Of a DNA stretch of 8,141 nucleotides, positions 1 through 5,808 are shown in pieces. Within the stretch, counting starts at the first letter, position 1. Each line of letters starts with the position of its first letter. This stretch comes from Candidatus Woesearchaeota archaeon (GTDB lineage: Archaea > Nanobdellota > Nanobdellia > SCGC-AAA011-G17 > VGLX01), in assembly GCA_016866645.1 (NCBI GenBank), contig VGLX01000044.1, forward strand, positions 1 to 8,141. The letters run 5' to 3'. Position numbers and translations under genes: made by a program. The notes below the pieces were generated by a model, which saw nothing but the letters and a program-made list of their open reading frames with translations, made no database searches and had not been told where the DNA came from.

Positions 1-1010
1 TAGTCTTCTATGTCTTTCAATCCCCCTTCTGTGACCATGAACGCAGCTTCTGCGTCTGGCAGGTGTGGGCTGTCTATGAGCTTAGCGACTCTGCTGCCTT
101 TCTTGCCCTTCCTCAAATAAATCCTTGTGGTTGAGTTGTGGCCTACTATGTTTCCGCCTATCGCTTCTGTGGGGTCTCCGAAGAAAGTGTCTGGCTTGGC
201 CATTACCTGGTTTGTCACGTAGACGCAAAGGTTATACTTTGTGGCTAGCTTCATCAGTGTGTGCATGTGTTTGTTCAGCTTCTGCTGCCTGTCTGCCAGC
301 ATGCCTCTTCCTGTGAAGTCTGCCCTGAAGTGCGACGTCAACGAGTCCACTATTAATAGTTTCACGTTGCCGTGCTTTGTTATCAGTTCTTCTGCCTTCT
401 CCGCCAATAGCATCTGGTGGTCTGAGTTGAAGGCTCTTGCTACTTGTATGTTTTTCAGCACTTTCATAGGGTCTAATCCGAACCCATGGGCTATCTGCTG
501 TATCCTTTCCGGCCTGAATGTTGATTCGCTGTCTATGAACACCGCTCTGCCGTCTAATCCTCCTTTTTCTTTTGGCATCTGGATGGATACTGCTAAGATG
601 TGAGCCACCTGGCTTTTTCCGCTCCCAAATTGACCAAAAGTTTCTGAGATGCTTCCTGTCTCGAAGCCTCCGCCAATCATAGCATCCAAGGCCTTGCTTC
701 CTGTCTTTATCTTCTCGATCTGTTCTCTCTTCTTTAGTATCTGGTCTCCTGATTCGAATCCCATGTCTAGGTGGTTCCTGCAGAAGTTGATTAGCTTCCT
801 GGCGACTACTTCTCCTAAGCCTGATGCTTGGACTATCTCTCCAGGGCTCGCTACTGCTACGGAAATCAGGTTGTCGTATCCTGCTTCTTTGAGTTTTTCT
901 GCTGTGGCTGCTCCTACGCCAGGCAAGTCATATAATGTTAGCTCTTTCTCCTCTTTTACCGCTTCTTTCTTTTCCTCTTTTACCGCCTCTTTTTTTTCTT
1001 CCTTACTCAT
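1..1010 (-). CDS. radA: DNA repair and recombination protein RadA (stop codon cut by the window edge)
   Basis: Archaeal RecA/Rad51-family recombinase, which forms ATP-dependent filaments on single-stranded DNA and drives strand exchange. From the ATG at 1010 there are 336 codons, then the bases TA, so TAA or TAG probably completes just outside the window; archaeal RadA usually ends at this point. Seen in order: a Lys/Glu-rich tail with an 8-residue tandem repeat (2-20), a helix-hairpin-helix domain (LPGVG at 29-33), the polymerisation-linker phenylalanine F85, Walker A GQFGSGKSQ (126-134), Walker B LLIVDS (218-223), the NQV and L2-loop region (267-290), and the ATP-cap-like DSPHLPDAEA (313-322). 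In-frame ATGs also exist at 1013 and 1016. I chose 1010 because GGTGAT (1020-1015) then acts as a Shine-Dalgarno site four bases upstream. The start lies inside the end of the upstream 85-codon gene, so the two are probably translationally coupled. Confidence 0.96.
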   Translation of the reverse strand, partial: MSKEEKKEAVKEEKKEAVKEEKELTLYDLPGVGAATAEKLKEAGYDNLISVAVASPGEIVQASGLGEVVARKLINFCRNHLDMGFESGDQILKKREQIEKIKTGSKALDAMIGGGFETGSISETFGQFGSGKSQVAHILAVSIQMPKEKGGLDGRAVFIDSESTFRPERIQQIAHGFGLDPMKVLKNIQVARAFNSDHQMLLAEKAEELITKHGNVKLLIVDSLTSHFRADFTGRGMLADRQQKLNKHMHTLMKLATKYNLCVYVTNQVMAKPDTFFGDPTEAIGGNIVGHNSTTRIYLRKGKKGSRVAKLIDSPHLPDAEAAFMVTEGGLKDIED

Positions 1011-1260
1011 CATCATCACCTTCTTCTTCTTTTAATAACAATTCTTCCTGCAGCTTGTTCAGTATTGCCATCAGCTTGGGTATGTCCTGCCTTCTGATGT
1101 TCAGGGTCTCGTCTCTCCAGACGTCCCCTTCTTTTTTCCAGCTTCTTCTTATGGTGGCTGTCTTGAAGCCTCTGGTCTCTCCTCTTATGGCCCTCTCGTT
1201 CAGCCATACTGCTCCGGTTATGTTTCCGGACCTCCATCTTTTTATCGGTTGGTTTCCCAT
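1003..1260 (-). CDS. Small conserved-looking protein coupled to RadA, possible PC4-like ssDNA-binding protein
   Basis: An 85-residue soluble basic protein with an acidic tail (KEEEGDDDE). Its pattern is RSGNITGAVWLNE near residues 10-22, then FKTATIRRSWKK, VWRDETLNI and a C-terminal helix DIPKLMAILNKLQEELL. This strand-strand-strand-helix layout with a conserved Trp-Lys and W..T resembles, by eye, small PC4-like single-stranded DNA-binding proteins of archaea and mobile elements; that assignment is inference. A strong Shine-Dalgarno site precedes the ATG at 1260. The end of the gene overlaps the radA start, and its TAA lies just inside radA, which suggests co-translation and a role in recombination. 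Its first 19 bases are also the last codons of tnpB. The gene itself looks intact. Confidence 0.85.
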   Translation of the reverse strand: MGNQPIKRWRSGNITGAVWLNERAIRGETRGFKTATIRRSWKKEGDVWRDETLNIRRQDIPKLMAILNKLQEELLLKEEEGDDDE

Positions 1261-2492
1261 AAAATATCCCTCCTTTCTTTTTGTTCTTGGAATTTCCCAA
1301 CGATATCATCCTTCTCGGCTTTTGGCTCTGGTTTGATTTCGTTAGAGGCGTTATTTATAGACGCCTGTTCTCCAAAACATTTAGCTTTGAAGATATGTTG
1401 TAAATTTCTTGCCGCATTATAATCAGCATTAGACTCGTAACCGCAGTTCTCACATTTGTATACATGTTTGTTTCTTTTGTTCTTTCCACCGCATTTAGAG
1501 CAGATTTGACTACTATAACTAGGGTCTATATACACCACTGGTATTCCCACCCAATTCGCTTTATGTTCTATAGCATTCTGTAATCTTCTGAATATCCAAG
1601 AGTGATGCTTTACTCTTTGTTTTTTGGTCACTTTTGTTGTTTCTCGGATATATTTTAAGTCTTCTAGTATTACCACTGGTTTTTCTTCTTGTTTTGCTTG
1701 TTCCACTATTCTTTTTGCTATGTTATGAATGTAACTATTGTTGTATCTCGTTTGCCTTCCTTTTAATCTTTTGATTTCTTGTAATGCAAAGTTTTTTTGT
1801 AATCTGTCTTTCTGTCTTCTGTAAAACTCATTTTTCCAATTCATCTTTTTTCCACTGTAGAATGTCACTTTTGACTGAGTCACGGAAACAGCCAAATTGT
1901 TAATCCCTACATCTACTGCTATCGGTGAAAATGAACCATCTGGACTCGGAATTGCTACTTCCTTTGAATAAGAAATACAAACAAAGTAGCTATCATTTTT
2001 TTTAATTAATTCTGTTGACCCTAATTTGTAATCTCGCCCTATCTTTTGTATTATTTCTTTTTGATATTCAGAATTAACTATCAAAGGAAGTTCAATTCTG
2101 TTATTTGATTTTCCTTTAACTCCTGCTTCGTATAACAAAGAAATGAAATATTCGTAAAGTTTATTATCCGTTTTTCTTAATTTAATAACTTGATTATCAT
2201 ATCTTATACAACTATTTTGCAGTTTAGGAAATGTTTTTTTACCTTTTCTTTTCTTATAAGATTTTATAATTTCTATACTTTTTGCTCTGCAACCATGGAT
2301 TACTGTTGCAGGAATATTAAGTTTTCTTAAATCTTTGTAAACCAGACTATGAGAGATAATCTGACCTTCTTTAGCTTTTTGTAAACAGAAGTTGATTGCT
2401 TTTGTATTCTTGCTAAGCAGATTATTTAAAATAATTTGCTTATTCTTGCTTAGTTTCCCTATTTTAATCTTAACCGTTTTTTGAATTTTCAT
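1242..2492 (-). CDS. tnpB: TnpB, IS200/IS605-superfamily RNA-guided nuclease (OrfB, IS1341-like)
   Basis: A 416-residue TnpB, ancestor-type relative of Cas12. In known members TnpB uses an omega/reRNA made from the element's right end to cut DNA next to a short TAM, which helps the element persist. All catalytic parts are visible: RuvC-I D194 (PIAVDVGINN), RuvC-II E277 (VVILEDL), a zinc ribbon with C331, C334, C347 and C350, and RuvC-III D357 (NADYNAARN), so the nuclease looks active. Length is normal for the family. No tnpA lies nearby, so movement would need a transposase in trans. The coding region is visibly AT-richer than radA or the ribosomal genes. Its last 30 or so codons may be host sequence read beyond the element's end, and its stop lies inside the 85-codon gene. 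No convincing ribosome binding site precedes the ATG. Confidence 0.95.
   Translation of the reverse strand: MKIQKTVKIKIGKLSKNKQIILNNLLSKNTKAINFCLQKAKEGQIISHSLVYKDLRKLNIPATVIHGCRAKSIEIIKSYKKRKGKKTFPKLQNSCIRYDNQVIKLRKTDNKLYEYFISLLYEAGVKGKSNNRIELPLIVNSEYQKEIIQKIGRDYKLGSTELIKKNDSYFVCISYSKEVAIPSPDGSFSPIAVDVGINNLAVSVTQSKVTFYSGKKMNWKNEFYRRQKDRLQKNFALQEIKRLKGRQTRYNNSYIHNIAKRIVEQAKQEEKPVVILEDLKYIRETTKVTKKQRVKHHSWIFRRLQNAIEHKANWVGIPVVYIDPSYSSQICSKCGGKNKRNKHVYKCENCGYESNADYNAARNLQHIFKAKCFGEQASINNASNEIKPEPKAEKDDIVGKFQEQKERRDILWETNR
1268..1273 (-). promoter_or_regulatory. Strong Shine-Dalgarno site of the 85-codon gene
   Basis: GGAGGG on the minus strand, seven bases before the ATG at 1260. It fixes that start codon and shows that this gene is translated from a leadered or polycistronic mRNA, unlike most other genes here, which appear leaderless. 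Confidence 0.8.
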
Positions 2493-2542
2493 AACCCGTA
2501 TTTTGTTCGCTTCATTGGTTTTTTTAATCCTAAAAGAAGTCT
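1333..2542 (-). mobile_element. tnpB-only IS200/IS605 element, boundaries estimated
   Basis: The presence of an element is clear from tnpB; the ends are inferred. Left end: a TTGAT on the minus strand (2547-2543) matches a known TnpB TAM, so the element could begin at 2542. Right end: a stem-loop (1366-1346) is followed ten bases later by TCAA (1336-1333), similar in layout to the right-end hairpin and cleavage site of IS608. IS200/IS605 elements leave no target duplication, so flanking repeats cannot confirm this. Other end points between about 1275 and 1333 are possible. An omega RNA would be expected from the right end, reading leftward. Confidence 0.4.
1346..1366 (-). repeat. Stem-loop in tnpB 3' region, possible right-end hairpin; loop resembles a TATA box
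   Basis: AGGCGT and ACGCCT form a perfect 6-base-pair stem around a 9-base loop. On the minus strand the stem-to-loop stretch reads CTATAAATA, a good archaeal TATA box pointing at the 85-codon gene and radA. It lies within tnpB near the expected right end, where IS605-type elements carry a subterminal hairpin and where the omega RNA scaffold is encoded. Confidence 0.5.
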
Positions 2543-2593
2543 ATCAACCCTTTTTTGTAACTGTCACTCTTCCTTTCGGATTTTCTTTCAGAT

Positions 2594-2605
2594 AACCTAT
2601 AGGTT
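2594..2605. promoter_or_regulatory. Perfect 12-base palindrome AACCTATAGGTT, operator-like
   Basis: The palindrome is perfect and extends to a 7-pair hairpin with one wobble on the plus strand (2591-2608). It falls where a minus-strand transcript from the TATA box at 2617-2625 should start (about 2593), the classic place for a repressor site in archaea. Binding by a regulator is inference. Confidence 0.45.
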
Positions 2606-2616
2606 GTCAGTTCTGG

Positions 2617-2625
2617 TTTATAAAT
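2617..2625 (-). promoter_or_regulatory. TATA box, probable original promoter of the radA gene pair, now upstream of tnpB
   Basis: Reads ATTTATAAA on the minus strand. Predicted start of transcription is about 2593, leaving a roughly 100-base leader before tnpB. Before the tnpB insertion it would have served the 85-codon gene and radA. The core TTTATAAA is self-complementary, so orientation rests on the neighbouring genes; the rightward gene has a better-placed box at 2679-2687. Confidence 0.5.
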
Positions 2626-2678
2626 GCTTTCCACACACCTGTCCAGTTGTCCAGTACCTATCCTGAAGCGTAATAATG

Positions 2679-2687
2679 TTTATAAAA
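2679..2687 (+). promoter_or_regulatory. TATA box for the small membrane protein gene
   Basis: TTTATAAAA centred about 30 bases before the ATG at 2713, which predicts a leaderless or nearly leaderless mRNA. No Shine-Dalgarno sequence is present, which agrees with this. Confidence 0.6.
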
Positions 2688-2712
2688 TCAGGAATAGCAT
2701 GCTAATACTCCC

Positions 2713-2931
2713 ATGGGCAAGAAAGAGTTGGTCAAGCAGTTCTTGAAGGACGCGGTAATATCTTTCTTCTACTGGACTCTAGCCCTGACGCCTTACATGG
2801 TGTTCATCGTAAAGACAGACGCCAGCCAGTATATCAAATGGGTGGGCATGCAGGCCATTCTCGTCCCGCCTTTAGGGGCGCTTTTCTTGTACTTGTATGA
2901 ACGATTTGATAAGAAGCGAAATCTTAAATAA
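2713..2931 (+). CDS. Small two-helix membrane protein, unknown function
   Basis: A 72-residue protein that I do not recognise. It has a basic N-terminus (MGKKELVKQFLKD), two hydrophobic helices (about 13-33 and 44-62) joined by a short polar loop (KTDASQY), and a basic C-terminus (ERFDKKRNLK). This predicts both ends inside the cell and a short outside loop. It lies 22 bases upstream of the metallophosphoesterase on the same strand and has a well-placed TATA box. The end of the gene contains the likely promoter of the phosphoesterase. A membrane anchor or partner for that enzyme is possible but unproven. Confidence 0.75.
   Translation: MGKKELVKQFLKDAVISFFYWTLALTPYMVFIVKTDASQYIKWVGMQAILVPPLGALFLYLYERFDKKRNLK
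2917..2930 (+). promoter_or_regulatory. BRE plus TATA box for the metallophosphoesterase gene
   Basis: CGAAA followed at once by TCTTAAATA, centred 28 bases before the ATG at 2954. It lies at the end of the preceding gene. The spacing predicts a leaderless transcript, and no Shine-Dalgarno is seen before the ATG. Confidence 0.55.
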
Positions 2932-2953
2932 TCCTTAAACACTTAATCTTAGT

Positions 2954-3775
2954 ATGACATCTAAGCTGTACAAGTCTGTGAAGGTAGCCCACATATCTGA
3001 CCTGCATTTCGGATGGTTCAGCGGGATAAGCGAGGATAAGATTCATGCCTGCAGGAAGTCTATCATAGAGTTCGACCCTGATGTGGTAGTAGCCACTGGA
3101 GACATAGGATTTTTCGGAGGGGACTGGGAGTTCAAGAAGGCGAGGAAATTTTTTGATTCTTTGCCTTTTGAGAAGCTGGTCGTTCCTGGCAATCATGATG
3201 TCCTTGACGGTTTTATGATTCCTAAGATCAATCCTTTCAGGAAGCTCAGGAGCTTTCACAGGAACCTGCCTTACCGTGATGAGATAACTCTTGGAAGGCT
3301 GCACATAGTAGGCCTTGACAGCACAACATTTTTTGCATTAGGCAGAGGCCATGTTGATATAGATGAGTTCGACCGTTTCTCAGAAGACAAGAACATGATA
3401 AAATGCATAGCAATGCATCACCACGTGATAGCTATCCCTGGTACTGGCGAGTTTAATATGCTGAGCAACGTTGACAAGGTCATCGGTGAGCTTATCAAGC
3501 ACAACATCCAGTACGTGTTCCATGGCCACAGGCATAAGAGGATGCACTTCCGCTTGGACAGCTTCGTCTGGGACAAGTGCTTGAACAATCCTGTGGATAT
3601 CTTCACTTGCGGGACAACCTTAGCCGGGAGAAAAAGGGGGGGAGACCCTTACAACAACTACAACCGGGTTATTATCAACACGCAGACCAACCATAACAGC
3701 TTCTCATGCGTGAATATGATTTACCAACCAAAGCTGAAACAGTTCGTACCGAGAGATTCAGGATTCAAGATATGA
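2954..3775 (+). CDS. Calcineurin-like metallophosphoesterase (CpdA/Icc-like)
   Basis: A 273-residue cytosolic enzyme of the calcineurin-like phosphoesterase superfamily, which hydrolyses phosphomono- or diesters with two metal ions. All five metal-site motifs are visible: ISDLHFG (D16, H18), ATGDIGF (D50), PGNHD (N80, H81), MHHHVI (155-157) and FHGHRHKR (H190, H192, H194). The order and spacing are typical of the class III cyclic-nucleotide phosphodiesterase-like group (CpdA/Icc), but substrate cannot be told from sequence; it could be a cyclic nucleotide, a nucleotide-sugar or a phosphoprotein. No signal peptide is seen. The gene ends five bases from the convergent DUF457 gene, with no clear terminator between them, so overlapping antisense transcripts are likely. 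Confidence 0.92.
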   Translation: MTSKLYKSVKVAHISDLHFGWFSGISEDKIHACRKSIIEFDPDVVVATGDIGFFGGDWEFKKARKFFDSLPFEKLVVPGNHDVLDGFMIPKINPFRKLRSFHRNLPYRDEITLGRLHIVGLDSTTFFALGRGHVDIDEFDRFSEDKNMIKCIAMHHHVIAIPGTGEFNMLSNVDKVIGELIKHNIQYVFHGHRHKRMHFRLDSFVWDKCLNNPVDIFTCGTTLAGRKRGGDPYNNYNRVIINTQTNHNSFSCVNMIYQPKLKQFVPRDSGFKI

Positions 3776-3780
3776 TATTC

Positions 3781-4248
3781 TTAGAAAGTCCTTAATAAGA
3801 GCACAGCATCAGCTATGAGTATTATGAAGAACAATACATGCTCGACTATTCCGCCGGTCTTCACAAATCCTACTATCCTCTTAGTGCTTAACGGGTAAAA
3901 AGGCGCTATTCCGGCAAAGTTCAATGAATCTATTAGTAAATGACTTGCGTATCCGATGAGCATCGCTGCCCCTGCGACATTCCAGCCCAGCACGTAAAAG
4001 AATAGCGCTAGTATTGCTAATAACGGGAATATTGAGTGGAACAAGTTCCTGTGTCCGAACAGCTTCTCTAAAACCCAAGACAAAGGTTTAACTCTCTTCC
4101 CTACTTTGCTCTCTTCCTTATCCATGTCAGGCATAAGCGATGCTAAGCATGCTATTATCAAGAATACGTAAACGTTCGGAACGTTCAAGTACTTCAAAGA
4201 CAACAAGCCTGCTAACAATCCGAACACGAAATGGGTCCTGAGCAGCAT
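3781..4248 (-). CDS. DUF457/YdjM-family membrane-bound metal-dependent hydrolase-like protein
   Basis: A 155-residue integral membrane protein. The family signature is complete: an early TH (H6) followed by a helix, LMPDMD (D41, D43), GHRNLFHS (H66, H71) and GYASHLLIDSLN (H103, D107). These His/Asp residues sit at helix ends and are thought to form a metal site in this family, which is called 'metal-dependent hydrolase'; the true reaction is not established. Helices lie at about 5-20, 25-40, 72-89, 92-110 and 135-153. It faces the phosphoesterase tail to tail. A TATA box 27 bases before the ATG predicts independent leaderless transcription, although it follows the ribosomal operon on the same strand. 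Confidence 0.88.
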   Translation of the reverse strand: MLLRTHFVFGLLAGLLSLKYLNVPNVYVFLIIACLASLMPDMDKEESKVGKRVKPLSWVLEKLFGHRNLFHSIFPLLAILALFFYVLGWNVAGAAMLIGYASHLLIDSLNFAGIAPFYPLSTKRIVGFVKTGGIVEHVLFFIILIADAVLLLRTF

Positions 4249-4270
4249 AAGAAAATAGTTAGGGAACCAG

Positions 4271-4280
4271 TTTTATAAAT
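4271..4280 (-). promoter_or_regulatory. TATA box for the DUF457 gene
   Basis: ATTTATAAAA on the minus strand, centred about 27 bases before the ATG at 4248. It lies just after the ribosomal operon's T-rich terminator, so the gene is probably transcribed on its own. Confidence 0.65.
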
Positions 4281-4291
4281 GTTGTTTTATT

Positions 4292-4310
4292 CAAAAAAAT
4301 AGGAAAAAAG
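4292..4310 (-). terminator. T-rich terminator after eL31
   Basis: Directly after the eL31 stop the minus strand reads CTTTTTTCCTATTTTTTTG: two T runs without a stem, as expected for archaeal intrinsic termination. It closes the eS19-eL31 operon. Confidence 0.6.
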
Positions 4311-4312
4311 AA

Positions 4313-4768
4313 TTAATGCTCCTTTTTTGGAGCTTTCTTTGTTTCTGTCTTAGGCTTTTCTTTCTTCGCAGGCGCTTCTGCAGGCTTTTCTTCTTTTTCC
4401 TCCTCGATAGCTTCTTTGACTTCCTCTTCGAGATTCTCTTTCTTCTCGCCTTTCAGCTTGTCAAGGATTCCTTTCTTCTTCTCTTCTTTCGGCTTCTCTT
4501 CTTCAGGCGCTCCGACCAGTTCTACTTTGACGTATTTTCCTTCTTTGTCGTCTACTACTTCGGCTGTTACGCTCACATGGTGCGGCGGCCTTCTGTTGCC
4601 GCTTTTCCATAGCTCTTCGTTCAAGTACTTGCCTAGCCTGACATCTTCTGATTTCATATGCCTCTGCATGAACGCCCTCACTGCACGAACCGCTTTGGGT
4701 GTTCTGCTGTGAATAGGTACTTTCTGCCATTCTTTCCTTAACGGTATGTTATAAGTTCGGTCTGCCAT
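4313..4768 (-). CDS. rpl31e: 50S ribosomal protein eL31 with a long charged C-terminal extension
   Basis: Large-subunit protein shared by archaea and eukaryotes, located near the exit of the nascent-peptide tunnel. The core (residues 1-86) has the family hallmarks: TYNIPLRKEWQKVP, PKAVRAVRAFMQRHMKSEDVRLG, KYLNEELWKSGNRRPP and a final strand VKVELVG. Archaeal eL31 is usually about 85-95 residues; this one has 151, because residues 87-151 form a low-complexity Lys/Glu/Ala/Pro tail. Codon use in the tail matches the core, and one frame stays open throughout, so it is not a frameshift artefact. Last gene of the operon, seven bases after eL39. In many archaea aIF6 follows eL31, but here it does not. 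Confidence 0.93.
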   Translation of the reverse strand: MADRTYNIPLRKEWQKVPIHSRTPKAVRAVRAFMQRHMKSEDVRLGKYLNEELWKSGNRRPPHHVSVTAEVVDDKEGKYVKVELVGAPEEEKPKEEKKKGILDKLKGEKKENLEEEVKEAIEEEKEEKPAEAPAKKEKPKTETKKAPKKEH

Positions 4769-4775
4769 TTTTGTT

Positions 4776-4949
4776 TTACACTTTTATCTTTGTTCTCTTC
4801 CAGCTTCGTTTCACTGCTGTGTGCCTGCTAGGATGGATTTTTCTTCCTTTGCCGTACTTTCTTGGCACGGTCCAGAAAGGGGCCCATCTAGTCTGCCTGT
4901 TCTTCTTAGTTAGCCTTTTTTTCTTCGCGGGTTGTTTGAATCTGCTCAT
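4776..4949 (-). CDS. rpl39e: 50S ribosomal protein eL39
   Basis: A 57-residue, very basic ribosomal protein that reaches into the peptide exit tunnel. The N-terminus MSRFKQPAKKKRLTKKNRQ, the middle WAPFW and the ending KRSWKRTKIKV match the eL39 pattern, whose usual ending is RHWRRSKLKV. It is about six residues longer than the usual 50-51, mostly from residues inserted around HPSRHTAVKRSW. Its ATG overlaps the stop of the PDCD5 gene as ATGA, and eL31 follows after seven bases. The position between PDCD5 and eL31 is the standard archaeal order and supports the call. Confidence 0.93.
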   Translation of the reverse strand: MSRFKQPAKKKRLTKKNRQTRWAPFWTVPRKYGKGRKIHPSRHTAVKRSWKRTKIKV

Positions 4950-5284
4950 TTTTTAGTCATCTTGAATTCTTTCTTTGGTGGTTCTAATTGTATTAGTAGG
5001 TTTTTTAACTTTTCGTCTGTTATCTGCTCGTTCAGCTGGCCTTGCTGTATCGCCTGGGCGATTATGGCTATGAGCTGTAAAGCCTTTTCTGGATGCGCGG
5101 CTTTTAGGTTGCCGTATCTTATCACGGCTTCTTTGCTCATCGCCTGCTTAGCCACTGTCTCTAGCACAGCTATCTGCTTCTGCAGCTGGGCTTGCTGTTT
5201 CAAAGCTTCTGACTGCTGGAAGCTCATCTGTTGCTGGAGCTCTTCGAGCCTTCTCTGTCTTATCGCTTCTAGTTCGTCACTCAT
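4946..5284 (-). CDS. PDCD5-family DNA-binding protein
   Basis: A 112-residue, all-helical protein of the PDCD5/MTH1615 family, which is conserved in archaea and eukaryotes. The human member is linked to apoptosis and chaperonin binding; the archaeal role is unsettled and is usually labelled DNA-binding. Seen: the starting helix DELEAIRQRRLEELQQQ, a Gln-rich linker (17-38), a helical bundle, and the closing ITDEKLKNLLIQLEPPKKEFK, which matches the family's 'ITDEQLKEIL..L' end. It overlaps eS19 upstream and eL39 downstream, each by four bases (ATGA), so its output is tied to ribosomal protein synthesis. This operon position is the same in many archaea. Confidence 0.93.
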   Translation of the reverse strand: MSDELEAIRQRRLEELQQQMSFQQSEALKQQAQLQKQIAVLETVAKQAMSKEAVIRYGNLKAAHPEKALQLIAIIAQAIQQGQLNEQITDEKLKNLLIQLEPPKKEFKMTKK

Positions 5285-5703
5285 TTTCCTAATGATTTGG
5301 CTATGCTGTCTAAGAATTTTTTTCCTTTCGGGGTTATTATTCTTCCTTTATGCACGCCTTTCTCTGCGAATTTTACGAACTCAGCCTTTTCTAGCTGCTG
5401 TAATATCGTCCTAGTGATTTTTCCAGACGCTTTCTTGACCCTTTCTGGCTTGTGGCCCATGTTCGCCTTGCTCTTGTAGTTTGCTCTCATCTTTGATACG
5501 CCTATAGGCCCTTTGAGCAATACTTTTCTCAGCATGGATGCTGCTCTGCAGTACCACCAGTCTGGCCTTTCTGGAGGCCTTTCTTTTCCAGGTCCGGTCT
5601 TTACGAATAACGCCCATTTGGGCAGCTTTATCGCGTCTATCTTCTTCATCTCTTGTGCTGTTTTTTCTATTAATTCGTTCGTGTCTACATCATAAACTGA
5701 CAT
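5281..5703 (-). CDS. rps19e: 30S ribosomal protein eS19
   Basis: A 140-residue small-subunit protein found in archaea and eukaryotes; the eukaryotic one is needed for 40S maturation. Signature stretches: RPPERPDWWYCRAASMLRKV (43-62), GPIGVSKMR (65-73), SGKITRTILQQLEKA (93-107) and GRIITPKGKKFLDSIA (120-135). Length is normal. First gene of the operon. A GGGAGG Shine-Dalgarno site lies ten bases before the ATG and a BRE/TATA candidate further up, so this operon has a leader of roughly 55-60 bases, unlike the leaderless genes nearby. The TGA overlaps the ATG of the PDCD5 gene. Confidence 0.96.
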   Translation of the reverse strand: MSVYDVDTNELIEKTAQEMKKIDAIKLPKWALFVKTGPGKERPPERPDWWYCRAASMLRKVLLKGPIGVSKMRANYKSKANMGHKPERVKKASGKITRTILQQLEKAEFVKFAEKGVHKGRIITPKGKKFLDSIAKSLGK

Positions 5704-5713
5704 TTTCGTTTTT

Positions 5714-5719
5714 CCTCCC
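5714..5719 (-). promoter_or_regulatory. Shine-Dalgarno site of eS19
   Basis: GGGAGG on the minus strand, ten bases before the ATG at 5703. It supports that start and a leadered operon mRNA. Confidence 0.65.
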
Positions 5720-5783
5720 AGTCTTCTCCTCTAAACCCTTATCTTAAGTCTGGGATTTATTGTTGATTTACAGAACTGAAACG

Positions 5784-5797
5784 TTTTTAAAGGTTTC
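5784..5797 (-). promoter_or_regulatory. Candidate BRE/TATA promoter of the ribosomal operon
   Basis: GAAACC followed by TTTAAAAA on the minus strand, in the gap after the NFACT-R gene. Transcription would start near 5761, giving a leader that contains the Shine-Dalgarno site. No T-rich terminator separates it from the NFACT-R gene, so read-through from there is also possible. Confidence 0.4.
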
Positions 5798-5808
5798 TAT
5801 AGGGTTTT

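Noticed and set aside
753..764. RadA polymerisation motif lacks the alanine of FxxA (F85-E-S-G here)
   Set aside because: Glycine or similar residues occur at this place in other archaeal RadA proteins, so it is not unusual.
935..1336. Long plus-strand open frame opposite radA and the 85-codon gene
   Set aside because: Serine/leucine/phenylalanine-rich shadow of Lys/Glu-rich genes on the other strand; no promoter or family pattern.
3768..3783. AAGATATGATATTCTT as a shared terminator hairpin between convergent genes
   Set aside because: The inverted repeat is imperfect and no T run follows on either strand.
4316..4712. Plus-strand open frames opposite eL31
   Set aside because: Phenylalanine- and serine-rich products are the mirror of the Lys/Glu tail of eL31.
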